This document shows, one piece after another, positions 1-8,400 of a stretch of DNA of 20,769 bases. Source of the DNA: SSSZ01 sp035345935 (GTDB taxonomy: Bacteria > Pseudomonadota > Gammaproteobacteria > Burkholderiales > Rhodocyclaceae). The stretch covers positions 1-20,769 of the forward strand of contig DAORDK010000059.1 of NCBI GenBank assembly GCA_035345935.1. The letters are read 5' to 3'. How positions within the stretch are numbered: the first letter of the stretch is position 1; the number at the start of each line of letters is the position of its first letter. The notes under the pieces were generated by a model. It did no database searches. It was given only the letters and a program-made list of their open reading frames with translations, and was not told the origin of the DNA. The position numbers and the translations under genes were made by a program.

Positions 1-1241
1 ACGACCTGCTCCAGTACGAGGTGGCGCTGGAGGAGAAGAACGCCGCCCTGGAGGAGTCCCACCAGTTCATCGAAAGCGTGCTGGCGTCCATGTCCGACAT
101 TCTCATCGTCTGCGATCGCAACGGCAGCATCGAGGAAGTCAATTCATCCCTGCAGCGTTTTTCCGGCAAATCGGCAGGCCAACTCGAGCGCACGCCCGTC
201 TTCGAACTCTTTGCCGATGACGGCGAGCGGGCCAAGGCTCGCGAGCTCTTTTCCCGCCAGGGCCGCGACGGGGTCCACGATGCCGAACTCTACCTGCGCG
301 CCGGCGACGGTTCGTCGGTACCGGTCTCGGTCAACTGCACGCCCCGGATATCCCAGACCGGCAAGCTCATGGGCATGGTGGTCACCGGACGGCCGGTGGG
401 GGAACTGCGGCGTGCTTACCAGGCGCTCCGCCAGGCCCATGAAGACTTGAAGCGCACGCAGAGTCAATTGCTTCACGCGGAAAAGATGGTTTCCCTGGGG
501 CGTCTGGTGGCCGGCGTGGCCCACGAACTGAACAACCCCATCAGCTTTGTCCTCGGCAACGTCCTGTCGCTGCAGCGTTACGCCGGGCGACTCGAATCCT
601 ATCTCGACGCGGTCCATCTTTCGTCCGCCGCCGCCGATCCCGACCTCACGCGCTTACGGGAAGAGCTGCGCATCGACCGCATCGTCCGCGACCTCTCGCC
701 CCTGATCGGCGGGATGATCGAGGGCGCCGAGCGAACCCGGGACATCGTCGATGCCCTCAAACGCTTCTCCGCCCTGGACAAATCGACCCCGGAGCGGGTC
801 AACCTCAACGAAGTGGTCGAGCGTTCGGTGCGTTGGGTCGTCCAGAGCGCGCCGGCGCGCTTCTCGGCCGACGTGGACCTGCCGCCCGACCTCGCCTGCA
901 AGGGACACTCCGGACAGTTGCAGCAGGTGGTCATGAATCTGGTCCAGAACGCCTGCGATGCAACCGGGGGACAGGCGCAGCCGCGTCTCCAGATTTCCGG
1001 ATCCCGGGAAGGCGCCGTGGTACGGATTCAATTCGCCGACAACGGACCCGGAATCTCCGCGGAACACCTGGCCAAGCTGTTCGAACCGTTCTTCACTACC
1101 AAACCGGTCGGGCAGGGTACCGGTCTCGGGCTTTCCATCAGCTACGGCATCGTCGAGCGCCATGGCGGCAGCCTTGAGGCCGCCAATCGACCGGGGGGCG
1201 GTGCGCTCTTCACTCTCACACTGCCGGTGGAAAGCAGGTGA
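1..1241 (+). CDS. hoxJ: PAS-domain sensor histidine kinase, HoxJ/HupT-like (5' end cut by window)
   Basis: The frame is open to the left edge, so the N-terminus is missing and the GTG at 21 is only an internal codon. Numbering from that GTG, a short coiled coil (about 1-18) leads into a PAS domain (about 15-130), a second helical linker, and the dimerisation/phosphoacceptor box with H168 in AHELNNPISF. The HATPase domain is complete: N box NLVQNA from N306, G1 box DNGPG from D340, F box EPFFTTK and G2 box GTGLGLS. No membrane segment is visible in this part, so it is probably cytoplasmic. In hydrogen-oxidising bacteria HoxJ/HupT receives the signal of a regulatory [NiFe] hydrogenase and acts on the NtrC-type regulator HoxA/HupR. 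The specific call rests on a HupT-like H-box context and linker and on the nickel permease that follows, as in hoxABCJN. Histidine kinase is near certain; hoxJ is probable. It could be an unrelated PAS kinase. Confidence 0.66.
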   Translation, partial: DLLQYEVALEEKNAALEESHQFIESVLASMSDILIVCDRNGSIEEVNSSLQRFSGKSAGQLERTPVFELFADDGERAKARELFSRQGRDGVHDAELYLRAGDGSSVPVSVNCTPRISQTGKLMGMVVTGRPVGELRRAYQALRQAHEDLKRTQSQLLHAEKMVSLGRLVAGVAHELNNPISFVLGNVLSLQRYAGRLESYLDAVHLSSAAADPDLTRLREELRIDRIVRDLSPLIGGMIEGAERTRDIVDALKRFSALDKSTPERVNLNEVVERSVRWVVQSAPARFSADVDLPPDLACKGHSGQLQQVVMNLVQNACDATGGQAQPRLQISGSREGAVVRIQFADNGPGISAEHLAKLFEPFFTTKPVGQGTGLGLSISYGIVERHGGSLEAANRPGGGALFTLTLPVESR

Positions 1242-1330
1242 TCAATCCGTAAAGCGCCTGAGCGGTCAATCCCCACCGCCGGCCGCTGTACCGCTCGCCC
1301 AATATCACCCGCGACAAGCACTTGCATCGC

Positions 1331-1346
1331 TGGCACGATACTTGTA
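1331..1346 (+). promoter_or_regulatory. Sigma-54 (-24/-12) promoter of the nickel permease gene
   Basis: TGGCACG-ATAC-TTGTA lies in the 145-bp gap between the kinase and the permease. The sigma-54 consensus is TGGCACG-N4-TTGC[A/T]. The -24 half is perfect, the spacing is exact, and the only departure is GT instead of GC at -12. The expected start is near 1356, about 30 bp before the ATG at 1387. Sigma-54 dependence fits hydrogenase genes controlled by HoxA, an NtrC-family activator. No activator site was identified. Confidence 0.65.
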
Positions 1347-1386
1347 TGAAGAAGTACTCCATTTTTCCTACAAGAGCGCAAACGCC

Positions 1387-2196
1387 ATGGACGCCCTGCC
1401 CGCCGATTGGACCTCCCTTGCTCTTCTGACCTTCGTTCTCGGGATGAAGCACGGATTCGACGCCGATCACCTGGCGACGATAGATGGCCTCACTCGCTAC
1501 AACAGTCGGACCAATCCGGGGCTCGCGCGGCGCTGCGGCGCCCTCTTCTCCCTTGGGCACGGTGCCGTCGTGGTCGCCATCGCCCTGGGAGTCTCGGTCC
1601 TGGCTTCCGGCTGGCGGGTTCCGGAGCAGTTCGCCACCTTGGGGGCGGCGATCTCCATCGCCTTTCTTCTCGCCCTGGGCAGCCTCAATCTCGCTGCGGT
1701 CCTCGCCACGGCTCCGCACGAAATGGTTCAGCCCGTGGGATTGAAGGGAAAGCTTCTGGGACGCCTGCGTCACGCCGGCCACCCTGCTCTGGTGGCGGGA
1801 GTCGGCGCCCTTTTCGCCCTGTCCTTCGACACCCTCTCCCAGGCCGCCTTCTTCGCTTTCGCCGCGGCCTCCTACGGGGGATGGACGCACGCCCTCGGAC
1901 TCGCGCTCCTATTCCTCCTCGGAATGCTGCTCACCGATGGCATCAATGGCGCCTGGATCGCCCGGCTCATTGCCCGGGCGGACGAGGTGGCGCTTATCGC
2001 CTCCCGCGTCATGGGTCTGGCGGTCTCGGGGATCAGCCTGCTGGTCGCCGCCTTTGGGCTTGCCCGTCTGCTTTCGCCGAGCGTAGAGGGCTGGAGCGAC
2101 GGGAAGGAGCTTGCGGTCGGCGGCCTCTTGCTCGCGTGTATCGCCGCCAGCTTCCTGCTTGCATTGCGCCTCGGCCGGCGGCCGGTCGCTTCCTAG
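1387..2196 (+). CDS. hoxN: HoxN/HupN/NixA-family nickel permease (NiCoT)
   Basis: This encodes a 269-residue integral membrane protein for high-affinity Ni2+ (possibly Co2+) uptake, which would supply metal for [NiFe] hydrogenase. The NiCoT signatures appear in order: KHGFDADH (H22, D27, H28, the metal-selectivity motif HX4DH), LFSLGHGAVVV (54-63), SFDTLSQA (146-153) and LLGMLLTDGING (177-188). About seven or eight hydrophobic segments are visible. It is shorter than characterised family members (about 330-350 residues); the central loop between 108 and 132 is compact. The ATG at 1387 is chosen because it immediately precedes the conserved first helix and lies about 30 bp after the predicted sigma-54 start; the ribosome-binding site is weak. 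Position directly after the HoxJ-like kinase supports the nickel rather than cobalt role. The family is secure; the substrate is inferred. Confidence 0.88.
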   Translation: MDALPADWTSLALLTFVLGMKHGFDADHLATIDGLTRYNSRTNPGLARRCGALFSLGHGAVVVAIALGVSVLASGWRVPEQFATLGAAISIAFLLALGSLNLAAVLATAPHEMVQPVGLKGKLLGRLRHAGHPALVAGVGALFALSFDTLSQAAFFAFAAASYGGWTHALGLALLFLLGMLLTDGINGAWIARLIARADEVALIASRVMGLAVSGISLLVAAFGLARLLSPSVEGWSDGKELAVGGLLLACIAASFLLALRLGRRPVAS

Positions 2197-2303
2197 TTCC
2201 GCTGCCGAGGCAGCACAGAGGCGAAAGAGCTCTGAAGAAGGAGCCGGGAACGCGTAGACTGCGCGAGTGTCCTCTCTTGAGGGAATGCTAGGGGAGTCGC
2301 CGG

Positions 2304-4130
2304 GTGAGCGCTGGCAAATTGGAAGAAACCGCATCCGGGCAGTGGGTCGGCGCCTTTGCCGACCTGGCCCGCACGGTGTTCGTTCCGACCGATGCTCAAT
2401 TGCGCATCCTGCATTGGCCGCCCAGCGCCGAGACTCTGCTGGGCTGGTCTGTCCAACGGGCAGTAGGATTCAGTCTTCCTGCCGTCCTGAGCCTCGCCCG
2501 CGCTTCGCAACTCGATCTGCGGGCGGCCATCGAAGCCGGCAAGGACCTCGACGACGTCTTGCTTCCCGCTCGACGCCTGGGGGGCGGCCGCTGCCCCTTG
2601 AGGGGGGCGGCCCGCATCGTGCGGGCCGCAGCCGGACAGATCGAGGGGGTTGCCTGGTCCCTGCGACCGGAACCCGACTGCGGAGCCTCCGCCAAAGCGG
2701 AGGCACAGCCGCTGGACATCGCTTTGTCCCGCTGGCCGGGGGCTCTCGACCGCCTGAACTTCCCGGTGGCTCTGGTCGATACGGTCTGCAGTGTCCGCAT
2801 GGCCAACCGGTACGCCCGCAAGATCCTCAACCTGGAGGTGGGCCGCCCCTGGCCCCCGGAACTCCGCGGGCCTTCGGGGAGTAACTGGTGGCACGGGAGC
2901 GCCGATCGAGAACCGACGACAAACCGCTGGGAACTTGAAATCCAGGGGCGGCGCCTGGACATGAGCGCACTGCCCATCGCGGTCAACGGCGAGACCCCGG
3001 ACTTCGTGTTGTGTGTCGGTATTCCCTCGGCGCCCGGGCTGTCGGCCGAATTGCGCAAATTCTACCGGGCAGTGGATGAAAACCTCGCGGGCGTTGTCAT
3101 TACCGATGCGGAAGCCCGCATCGAATACGCCAACCCGCAGGCCTGCGAGATACTCGGTTGTTCGCCGGTGGAACTCATCCACCGGGACGTTCGCAGCCTC
3201 TATCTGCCTGCTGTCGATGCGGGCGATGGAATGGACGGCGCTTTGAGCCAGGGTGCCTTGGATGTCCAGATGCAACGCCCGGACGGCGAAATCCGCGCAG
3301 TCCGTGCAGCGATTTCCGACATTCCTGGAGAAGACGGAAGCATTGCCAACTGGGTGATTCTCATCGACGATATCTCGGAGCGCCGCGCCCTGGAGGTCCG
3401 GGAGCGGCAATTGCGCGAACAGGTCGCCCAGTCGGCAAGGTTGGCGGCCGTCGGGGAAATTGCCACCATGATCGCTCACGAGATCAATCAGCCACTGTCC
3501 AACATCGCCAACTTCGGTCGCGGGCTCTTGCATCGCCTGGCCCGCGGTCCGGTGGATTCCGAAGCGCTGTCCGATACCCTGGAGGAAATGGTCCGCCAGG
3601 TTGAGCGCGCGGACAAGGTGGTCCGTAATGTCCGTACCCTGGCTCGGCGCCCGGGCGCCCAAGCCACGGCATCGGATATCAATCGACTCCTCGAGACGAA
3701 TCTTCCAACTTTTCACCTGCTCGCTCGCAGTGCAGGTGTGCGCATCGTCCTTGATCCGGCACCCGAACTCGTTTCGCTCACGGCTGACGCGAGCCAGATC
3801 GAGCAGGTGCTGGTCAATCTGGTGAAGAATGCCATCGAAGCTTGCGAGAGCCTGGATTCCGACGCGCGCCGGGTCGTCATCCGCACCCGACCCGGCGCCA
3901 GCGGCGGCATCGCCGTCGAAGTCGAGGATCCTGCCCCTATGCTAGCGCCTGAAATTCTCAAGCGCATTGGCGAACCCTTCTTTACCACCAAGGCCGACGG
4001 ACTGGGACTGGGGCTTTCCATCAGCCGCACGCTGCTTGAGAATTACGGTTGCCGCCTTTCTATCCGTCCGCTGGACGGCGGAGGCAAGGCTTTCCATTTC
4101 GAACTGCCACCGCCCCATGAGCCTAACTGA
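2304..4130 (+). CDS. Soluble multi-PAS sensor histidine kinase (FixL-type partner of a FixJ-type regulator)
   Basis: This 608-residue kinase has no obvious membrane segment. Two weak PAS-like regions occupy roughly 15-115 and 145-240. A clear PAS domain spans about 253-368 (FYRAVDENLAG, then ITDAEARIEYANPQACEILG). The dimerisation box follows with H392 in AHEINQPLS, typical of FixL/TtrS-type kinases. The HATPase has N box NLVKNAIEA (505-513), F box EPFFTTK (557-563) and G2 GLGLGLS from G566. The G1 box, normally DxGxG, reads D542-P-A-P-M, keeping the adenine-contacting Asp but neither glycine. The GTG start at 2304 is chosen for the strong ribosome-binding site AGGGGAG at 2290-2296. The stop overlaps the next gene by 14 bp, so kinase and regulator are probably made together. 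The signal sensed cannot be read from the sequence; no heme ligand could be assigned. Confidence 0.9.
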   Translation: MSAGKLEETASGQWVGAFADLARTVFVPTDAQLRILHWPPSAETLLGWSVQRAVGFSLPAVLSLARASQLDLRAAIEAGKDLDDVLLPARRLGGGRCPLRGAARIVRAAAGQIEGVAWSLRPEPDCGASAKAEAQPLDIALSRWPGALDRLNFPVALVDTVCSVRMANRYARKILNLEVGRPWPPELRGPSGSNWWHGSADREPTTNRWELEIQGRRLDMSALPIAVNGETPDFVLCVGIPSAPGLSAELRKFYRAVDENLAGVVITDAEARIEYANPQACEILGCSPVELIHRDVRSLYLPAVDAGDGMDGALSQGALDVQMQRPDGEIRAVRAAISDIPGEDGSIANWVILIDDISERRALEVRERQLREQVAQSARLAAVGEIATMIAHEINQPLSNIANFGRGLLHRLARGPVDSEALSDTLEEMVRQVERADKVVRNVRTLARRPGAQATASDINRLLETNLPTFHLLARSAGVRIVLDPAPELVSLTADASQIEQVLVNLVKNAIEACESLDSDARRVVIRTRPGASGGIAVEVEDPAPMLAPEILKRIGEPFFTTKADGLGLGLSISRTLLENYGCRLSIRPLDGGGKAFHFELPPPHEPN

Positions 4131-4758
4131 TCCCGTCGCGTCTCCCTCGCCGATACCCGTGGTCTATGTCGTGGACGACGATCCCGTGGCGCGCAAGTCG
4201 GTCAGCTTCCTGGTCGGCATCCTCGATGTCGAGGTCTGCCCCCTGGAATCCGCAGAATCTTTCTTGGCCGCCTACCGGCCAGGCCTGCCCAATTGCCTGA
4301 TCCTCGACGTGCGCATGCCCGGCATGAGCGGAATGGAACTCCAGTCCGAACTCCTGCGGCGCCAGATCGATATTCCGATCATCTTCGTTTCCGGTCACGG
4401 CGACATTCCCATGGCCGTGCGGGCCATGCAGTCCGGTGCCCTGGATTTCCTGACCAAGCCCTATAGCGACCAGGACTTGTTGGAGCGCGTCCAGAAAGCC
4501 CTGCGGCTGGACGTCGAGCGCAAGCAGCGGCGCCGCCAGCAGGCTGCGGTTCGAGCCCGCTTGGCCCTTCTGACGCAGAGGGAAGTCGACGTTTTGCAAC
4601 TCGTGGTGAAGGGCATGACCAACAAGGAAATCGCCCAGTCACTGACGATCAGTGTCAAAACCGTGGAAACCCATCGGGCCCGAGTCATGGAGAAGATGCG
4701 GGCCGAAAGTCTCGCCGGGCTGTGCGCGGCTATTCAGGCCGCCCAGCAGCCCGCTTGA
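4117..4758 (+). CDS. FixJ/LuxR-family response regulator
   Basis: This 213-residue regulator has a receiver domain (about 14-130) with every phosphorylation residue: D20 and D21 in VVDDDP, phosphoacceptor D64 in LILDVRMPG, S92 and K114 in LTKPY. A basic, glutamine-rich linker (135-147) leads to a LuxR/GerE helix-turn-helix (about 150-207) with TQREVDVL and NKEIAQSLTISVKTVETHR. It should bind DNA as a dimer after phosphorylation by the kinase encoded just upstream. The ATG at 4117 sits inside the end of the kinase gene and lacks a clear ribosome-binding site, which suggests translational coupling. An alternative upstream start would lie deep inside the kinase gene and is unlikely. The regulated genes are unknown; the adjacent pseudo-receiver gene is the nearest candidate. 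Confidence 0.93.
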   Translation: MSLTDPVASPSPIPVVYVVDDDPVARKSVSFLVGILDVEVCPLESAESFLAAYRPGLPNCLILDVRMPGMSGMELQSELLRRQIDIPIIFVSGHGDIPMAVRAMQSGALDFLTKPYSDQDLLERVQKALRLDVERKQRRRQQAAVRARLALLTQREVDVLQLVVKGMTNKEIAQSLTISVKTVETHRARVMEKMRAESLAGLCAAIQAAQQPA

Positions 4759-4880
4759 CATCGGGGTTTACCCGCATCCGCTCCCTGTCTTACCCGAATT
4801 TCCCTGGGTATCCCGGGCAGATAGACTTGCTCCGTAAAAATAGGATCGTGTGTCTGCCATGTCCGGCCGACGATCCGATA

Positions 4881-4886
4881 AAGGAG
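4881..4886 (+). promoter_or_regulatory. Ribosome-binding site fixing the start of the pseudo-receiver gene
   Basis: AAGGAG lies 8 bp before the ATG at 4895. It favours that ATG over the in-frame GTG at 4850 and ATG at 4859, which would add residues with no receiver-fold character. Confidence 0.75.
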
Positions 4887-4894
4887 CGACGGTA

Positions 4895-5302
4895 ATGGAC
4901 ATTCTTCTGCTTGACCCCGATCAGGAGCGCAGGAAGCGCTTACTGGAGGCGATCGACCTGCTCGGTTACGTACGGTCGGTTCGCTTCACCAACAATCTTG
5001 CCGAGACGCGCACCATGGCCCGTCACGGTCAATTCAGCGTGGCCCTGGTCGGGCCCGATCTGCCCGAACATACCCTGGCCGCCATCACGTTCATGCGCGG
5101 CCTCATGCCTTCGACCCTGCTCATCGCCTACGACGGATTCGACCGCTACGACTTCGCCCGGCAGCAGCGGATTCTCGATGCCGGGGCCAACGCGGTCTTC
5201 GATATCCGCTTTTCGGCCACGAAGATTGCCATGCTATTGCGGCCTCTGATGCGCGGCAGTATTGGCGGTCTGGAACTGGTGGAGCAGCCAGTCGCCGCCT
5301 GA
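4895..5302 (+). CDS. Stand-alone receiver-like protein lacking the phosphoacceptor Asp (pseudo-receiver)
   Basis: This 135-residue protein has the length and strand pattern of a single receiver domain and no output domain. It opens with MDILLLDPDQERRKRL, which resembles the first strand and acidic pocket (D7, D9). Where an active receiver has the phosphoacceptor Asp (as in LVLLDxxLPG), it reads VALVGPDLPE, with Gly at that position. The later conserved Lys (TKP) is also absent: GANAVFDIRF stands in its place. It is therefore unlikely to be phosphorylated in the usual way and may act as a binding module or decoy. It lies 136 bp after a complete FixL/FixJ-type pair and is followed by a strong terminator, so it may be part of the same signalling unit. 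The fold is an inference from short motifs; the function is unknown. Confidence 0.72.
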   Translation: MDILLLDPDQERRKRLLEAIDLLGYVRSVRFTNNLAETRTMARHGQFSVALVGPDLPEHTLAAITFMRGLMPSTLLIAYDGFDRYDFARQQRILDAGANAVFDIRFSATKIAMLLRPLMRGSIGGLELVEQPVAA

Positions 5303-5347
5303 CGAAATCAGGCTGGAGATGCTGCGCTGGCTTGGCGCGGCCAAAGA

Positions 5348-5380
5348 GAGGGCGAGCCGCAGGGTTCGCCCTCGGTCTTT
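5348..5380 (+). terminator. Rho-independent terminator
   Basis: An 11-bp GC-rich stem (GAGGGCGAGCC paired with GGTTCGCCCTC, one G-U pair) closes on a GCAG loop and is followed by CGGTCTTTATCCTTTT-like U-rich sequence. It lies 45 bp after the pseudo-receiver gene and just before the 3' end of the convergent gene. The hairpin may also slow transcription from the other side, though the U-tract is poor in that direction. Confidence 0.8.
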
Positions 5381-5404
5381 ATCCTTTTCGATCTGCGGGC
5401 ATGG

Positions 5405-8400
5405 TTACGCGCCCAAGGGGAGCACGGCAATCACGGCGTCCGCTTCCTGGGGCCGGCCGAGCAGGTATCCCTGTACCGAGTCACAGCCAAGTTCGGCCAG
5501 AGCCGCCAACTGCCTTTCGGTTTCCACGCCCTCGGCCATGGCGCTCATGTCCAGCGAGTGGGCCATGAGGATGACCGTACGGACGATCTCCAGGTCATTG
5601 ACGTTGTCGGGGTCGTCCAGGCCATGGATGAAGGAACGGTCGATCTTGAGGGTCGACAATGGCAGCCGCGAGAGGCGGGAAAGGGACGAGTAGCCGGTGC
5701 CAAAATCGTCCAGACTGCTGGAGACGCCCATGCCTTTGAGCTGCAGCAGTGTGCTGGCCACTATGTCGGGGCTGCTGCCCATGGCCCCCTCGGTGATTTC
5801 GACCGTCACTGCCTTGGGGGAAAGGTCGTAGTAGTGCAACAGGCGCATGAGCGCTTCGCCGATCCCGGGGCCACGGATGTGTAGCGGCGAGACATTGAGT
5901 GCTACCGGAGGAGGCAGGCGCCCGGCCGCTCGCCATGCCTTGATTTGACGCATGGCGGCCTGGAAAACCCACTCGGTCAGGGGCAGGATGAGCCCGGATT
6001 CCTCAGCCAAGGGGATGAATCGGCTGGGAGGGACCTCCCCGAAGACGGGTGAGTTCCAACGCAGCAGGGCCTCCAGTCCGATCAGGCATTTGTCCGGGAG
6101 GCTGTGCTGGGGCTGGTAGACCAGACGCAATTCGTCATCGCTTGCCAGTGCCTGCCGTAAGCCGTTGATGAGGCCCAGGCGTTCGGCGGGAGCGCGGCGG
6201 ATCTCCGCCGAGGAATAGCAGTAGGTATTGCGGCCGCTTTCCTTGGCCCGGTGCATGGCGGCGTCGGCGCTCTGGAGCAGGGCGCCGACGTCCTCGCCAT
6301 CGCTGGGGTAGAAGGCGATACCCATGCTGGCCGTAATCCGCTGACTGAAGCCGGTGGCTGAAAGTGGTGTGTCTAGGGCCAGGCGGCAGCGTTCGACAAA
6401 GGGCTCGATCTCGCCCTCGCGCAGTTCGTCCACCAGAACGACGAATTCGTCGCTTCCGAGTCGGGCCACCGAATCCTGCTCGCGCACGGCGTGAATCAGG
6501 CGTTCGGCGACGCTGCGCAGGACATTGTCGCCGTATTCGTGGCCCAGGCTGTCGTTGATGTCCTTGAAATTGTCGAGGTCGATATAGAGGATGGCGAAGC
6601 GGTGCTGGTGACGCTGGGCTCGCACGACGGCCCTTCGGACGCGGTCGTTGAACAGCGCCCGGTTGGGCAGGTGGGTGACCAGGTCGTGCATGGCCTGGAA
6701 TTCGAGATTGCGGTGCGCTTCCCGCAGGCTGGTGATGTCCGAGAAGATGGCCACGTAATTGCAGATGTCGCCTTTCTCGTCGCGGATGGCGTTGATGGTC
6801 AACCATTCGGTAAATAGGGTGCCAGACTTGGTGCGGTTCTCGATTTCCCCCTGCCATAGACCCGTCGAGTTGATTTGAGTCCACATGGCCCGGTAGAAAT
6901 CGGCATCGTGGCGGTCGCTGCGCAGCATGCGGGGGGTCTGGCCCAGGGCCTCAGTTGCGCTGTACCCGGTGATCTTGGTGAAGGCTTCGTTCACCGTCAC
7001 GATGCGCTGCTGGGCGTCGGTGATCATGACCGCCTCGGCCGCTCCGCTGATGACGCGCGCGGCAAGGCGCAACTGCTCGTCCGCCCGGCGTTTGTCGGTG
7101 ATATCGGTCATCTGGACGCAAAGGGCATAGACTTCGCCGGCGCTGTCGGTGAGCGGGAAGCGGACCTGATGCAGCCAGCGGGCGCCGCGCCGCGTATCGA
7201 CGATCTCTTCGACTTCGATCAGTTCGCTGCGGCGTAGCGTCATCAGTTCTTCGTCGCGGAAGCGCTTGGCCAGGGCCCGGGACATCAGTTGGGAGTCGGC
7301 CAGGCCGGTGAAGTCTTTGTTCCCGTCGGCAAAATAGTCGCGGTAGCCTGCATTGGCGTAGAGGTACTTGCCCGAGACGTCCTTGATTGCGATGAGGAAG
7401 GGCGTATGCTCCATCACCGACCTGAGCCGACTCTCGCTTTCGTTGAGCAGGCGCGTGGCTTGAAGCAATTCGGTCTGCTCGAGAAGGCTGACGATGGCGC
7501 CCACAGCCTGATGATCCTGCCCGAAGATGAGGGTGATGCGCAGCAGGTATTCGTGGCCATCGCCGGAGACATGGACTTCCTTCGGCTGGCGCCGGTCGAG
7601 AGCTTCCTGAATCAAGCCGACGAAGGACGGCATGCCCTTGGGAAGAAACAAATTGCCGATTTCCTGGCCGAGTATGCCTCGGTGCATCTTGAAGAGGACT
7701 TCGGCGGCCGCATTGAAGCGATTGATCTGCAACTGGGCGTCGAGCACGATGATCGGCATGCCGACGTTATTCTGGATCGATTCCAGGTCGGAATTGGTCT
7801 TGATCAGGTCGGTGGACTTGACCTGCAGTTCCTCATTGATGGTGAGCAGTTCTTCATTGGTCGATTGCAGTTCTTCGTTGGCTGCCTCGAGCTCCTCGTT
7901 GGTCGCCTGCAATTCTTCATTGGCCGCCTGGACCTCCTCGTTGAGCGCCTGCATTTCCTCGTTTGAGGTTTCCAGTTCCTCGACCAGGGTCTGCATGTGC
8001 TCCCGGGTGGCGACCAGTTCGTCCTCCAGCTGCTTCTGGCCGGCATCGTGTGCCTCGCCCGAGTTGGAGGCCTTGAGTGGGTCCTCGGAGGGAACGAATG
8101 CCATCAGGAACAAGCGGTCACCACCGTCCACCAGGAGGGGATGAACGTGGAGCCGGATCATCGGGCCGCTCTTGCCCCGCAAGGGCAAGCGCCGACGCCC
8201 CTCGACGCTGGACCTTTTCTGATCGGCGGAACGCAGCAGGGCCTGGGCCTCGACCTTGAGTTCCCTCACCAGCAGGGTGGTCAGGTCGAGGGAGACACGA
8301 CCGGCGGGGAATTGCAGATAGGTCGAAGCGTCGCCCAGGACGTGCTGGATCTGCATGTCCGCATTGACGACCACGCTGGGTGGAACGTAGATCTGCGCAG

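Noticed and set aside
958..1386. N-terminal extension of hoxN in the same open frame
   Set aside because: It overlaps the kinase gene, is not hydrophobic or family-like, and would start before the sigma-54 promoter.
2201..2214. GCTGCCGAGGCAGC palindrome just after hoxN, considered as a terminator
   Set aside because: The stem is short with a 2-4 nt loop and no T-tract follows.
4755..4760. TTGACA resembling a -35 box before the pseudo-receiver gene
   Set aside because: It overlaps the stop codon of the regulator gene and no -10 hexamer lies 16-18 bp downstream.
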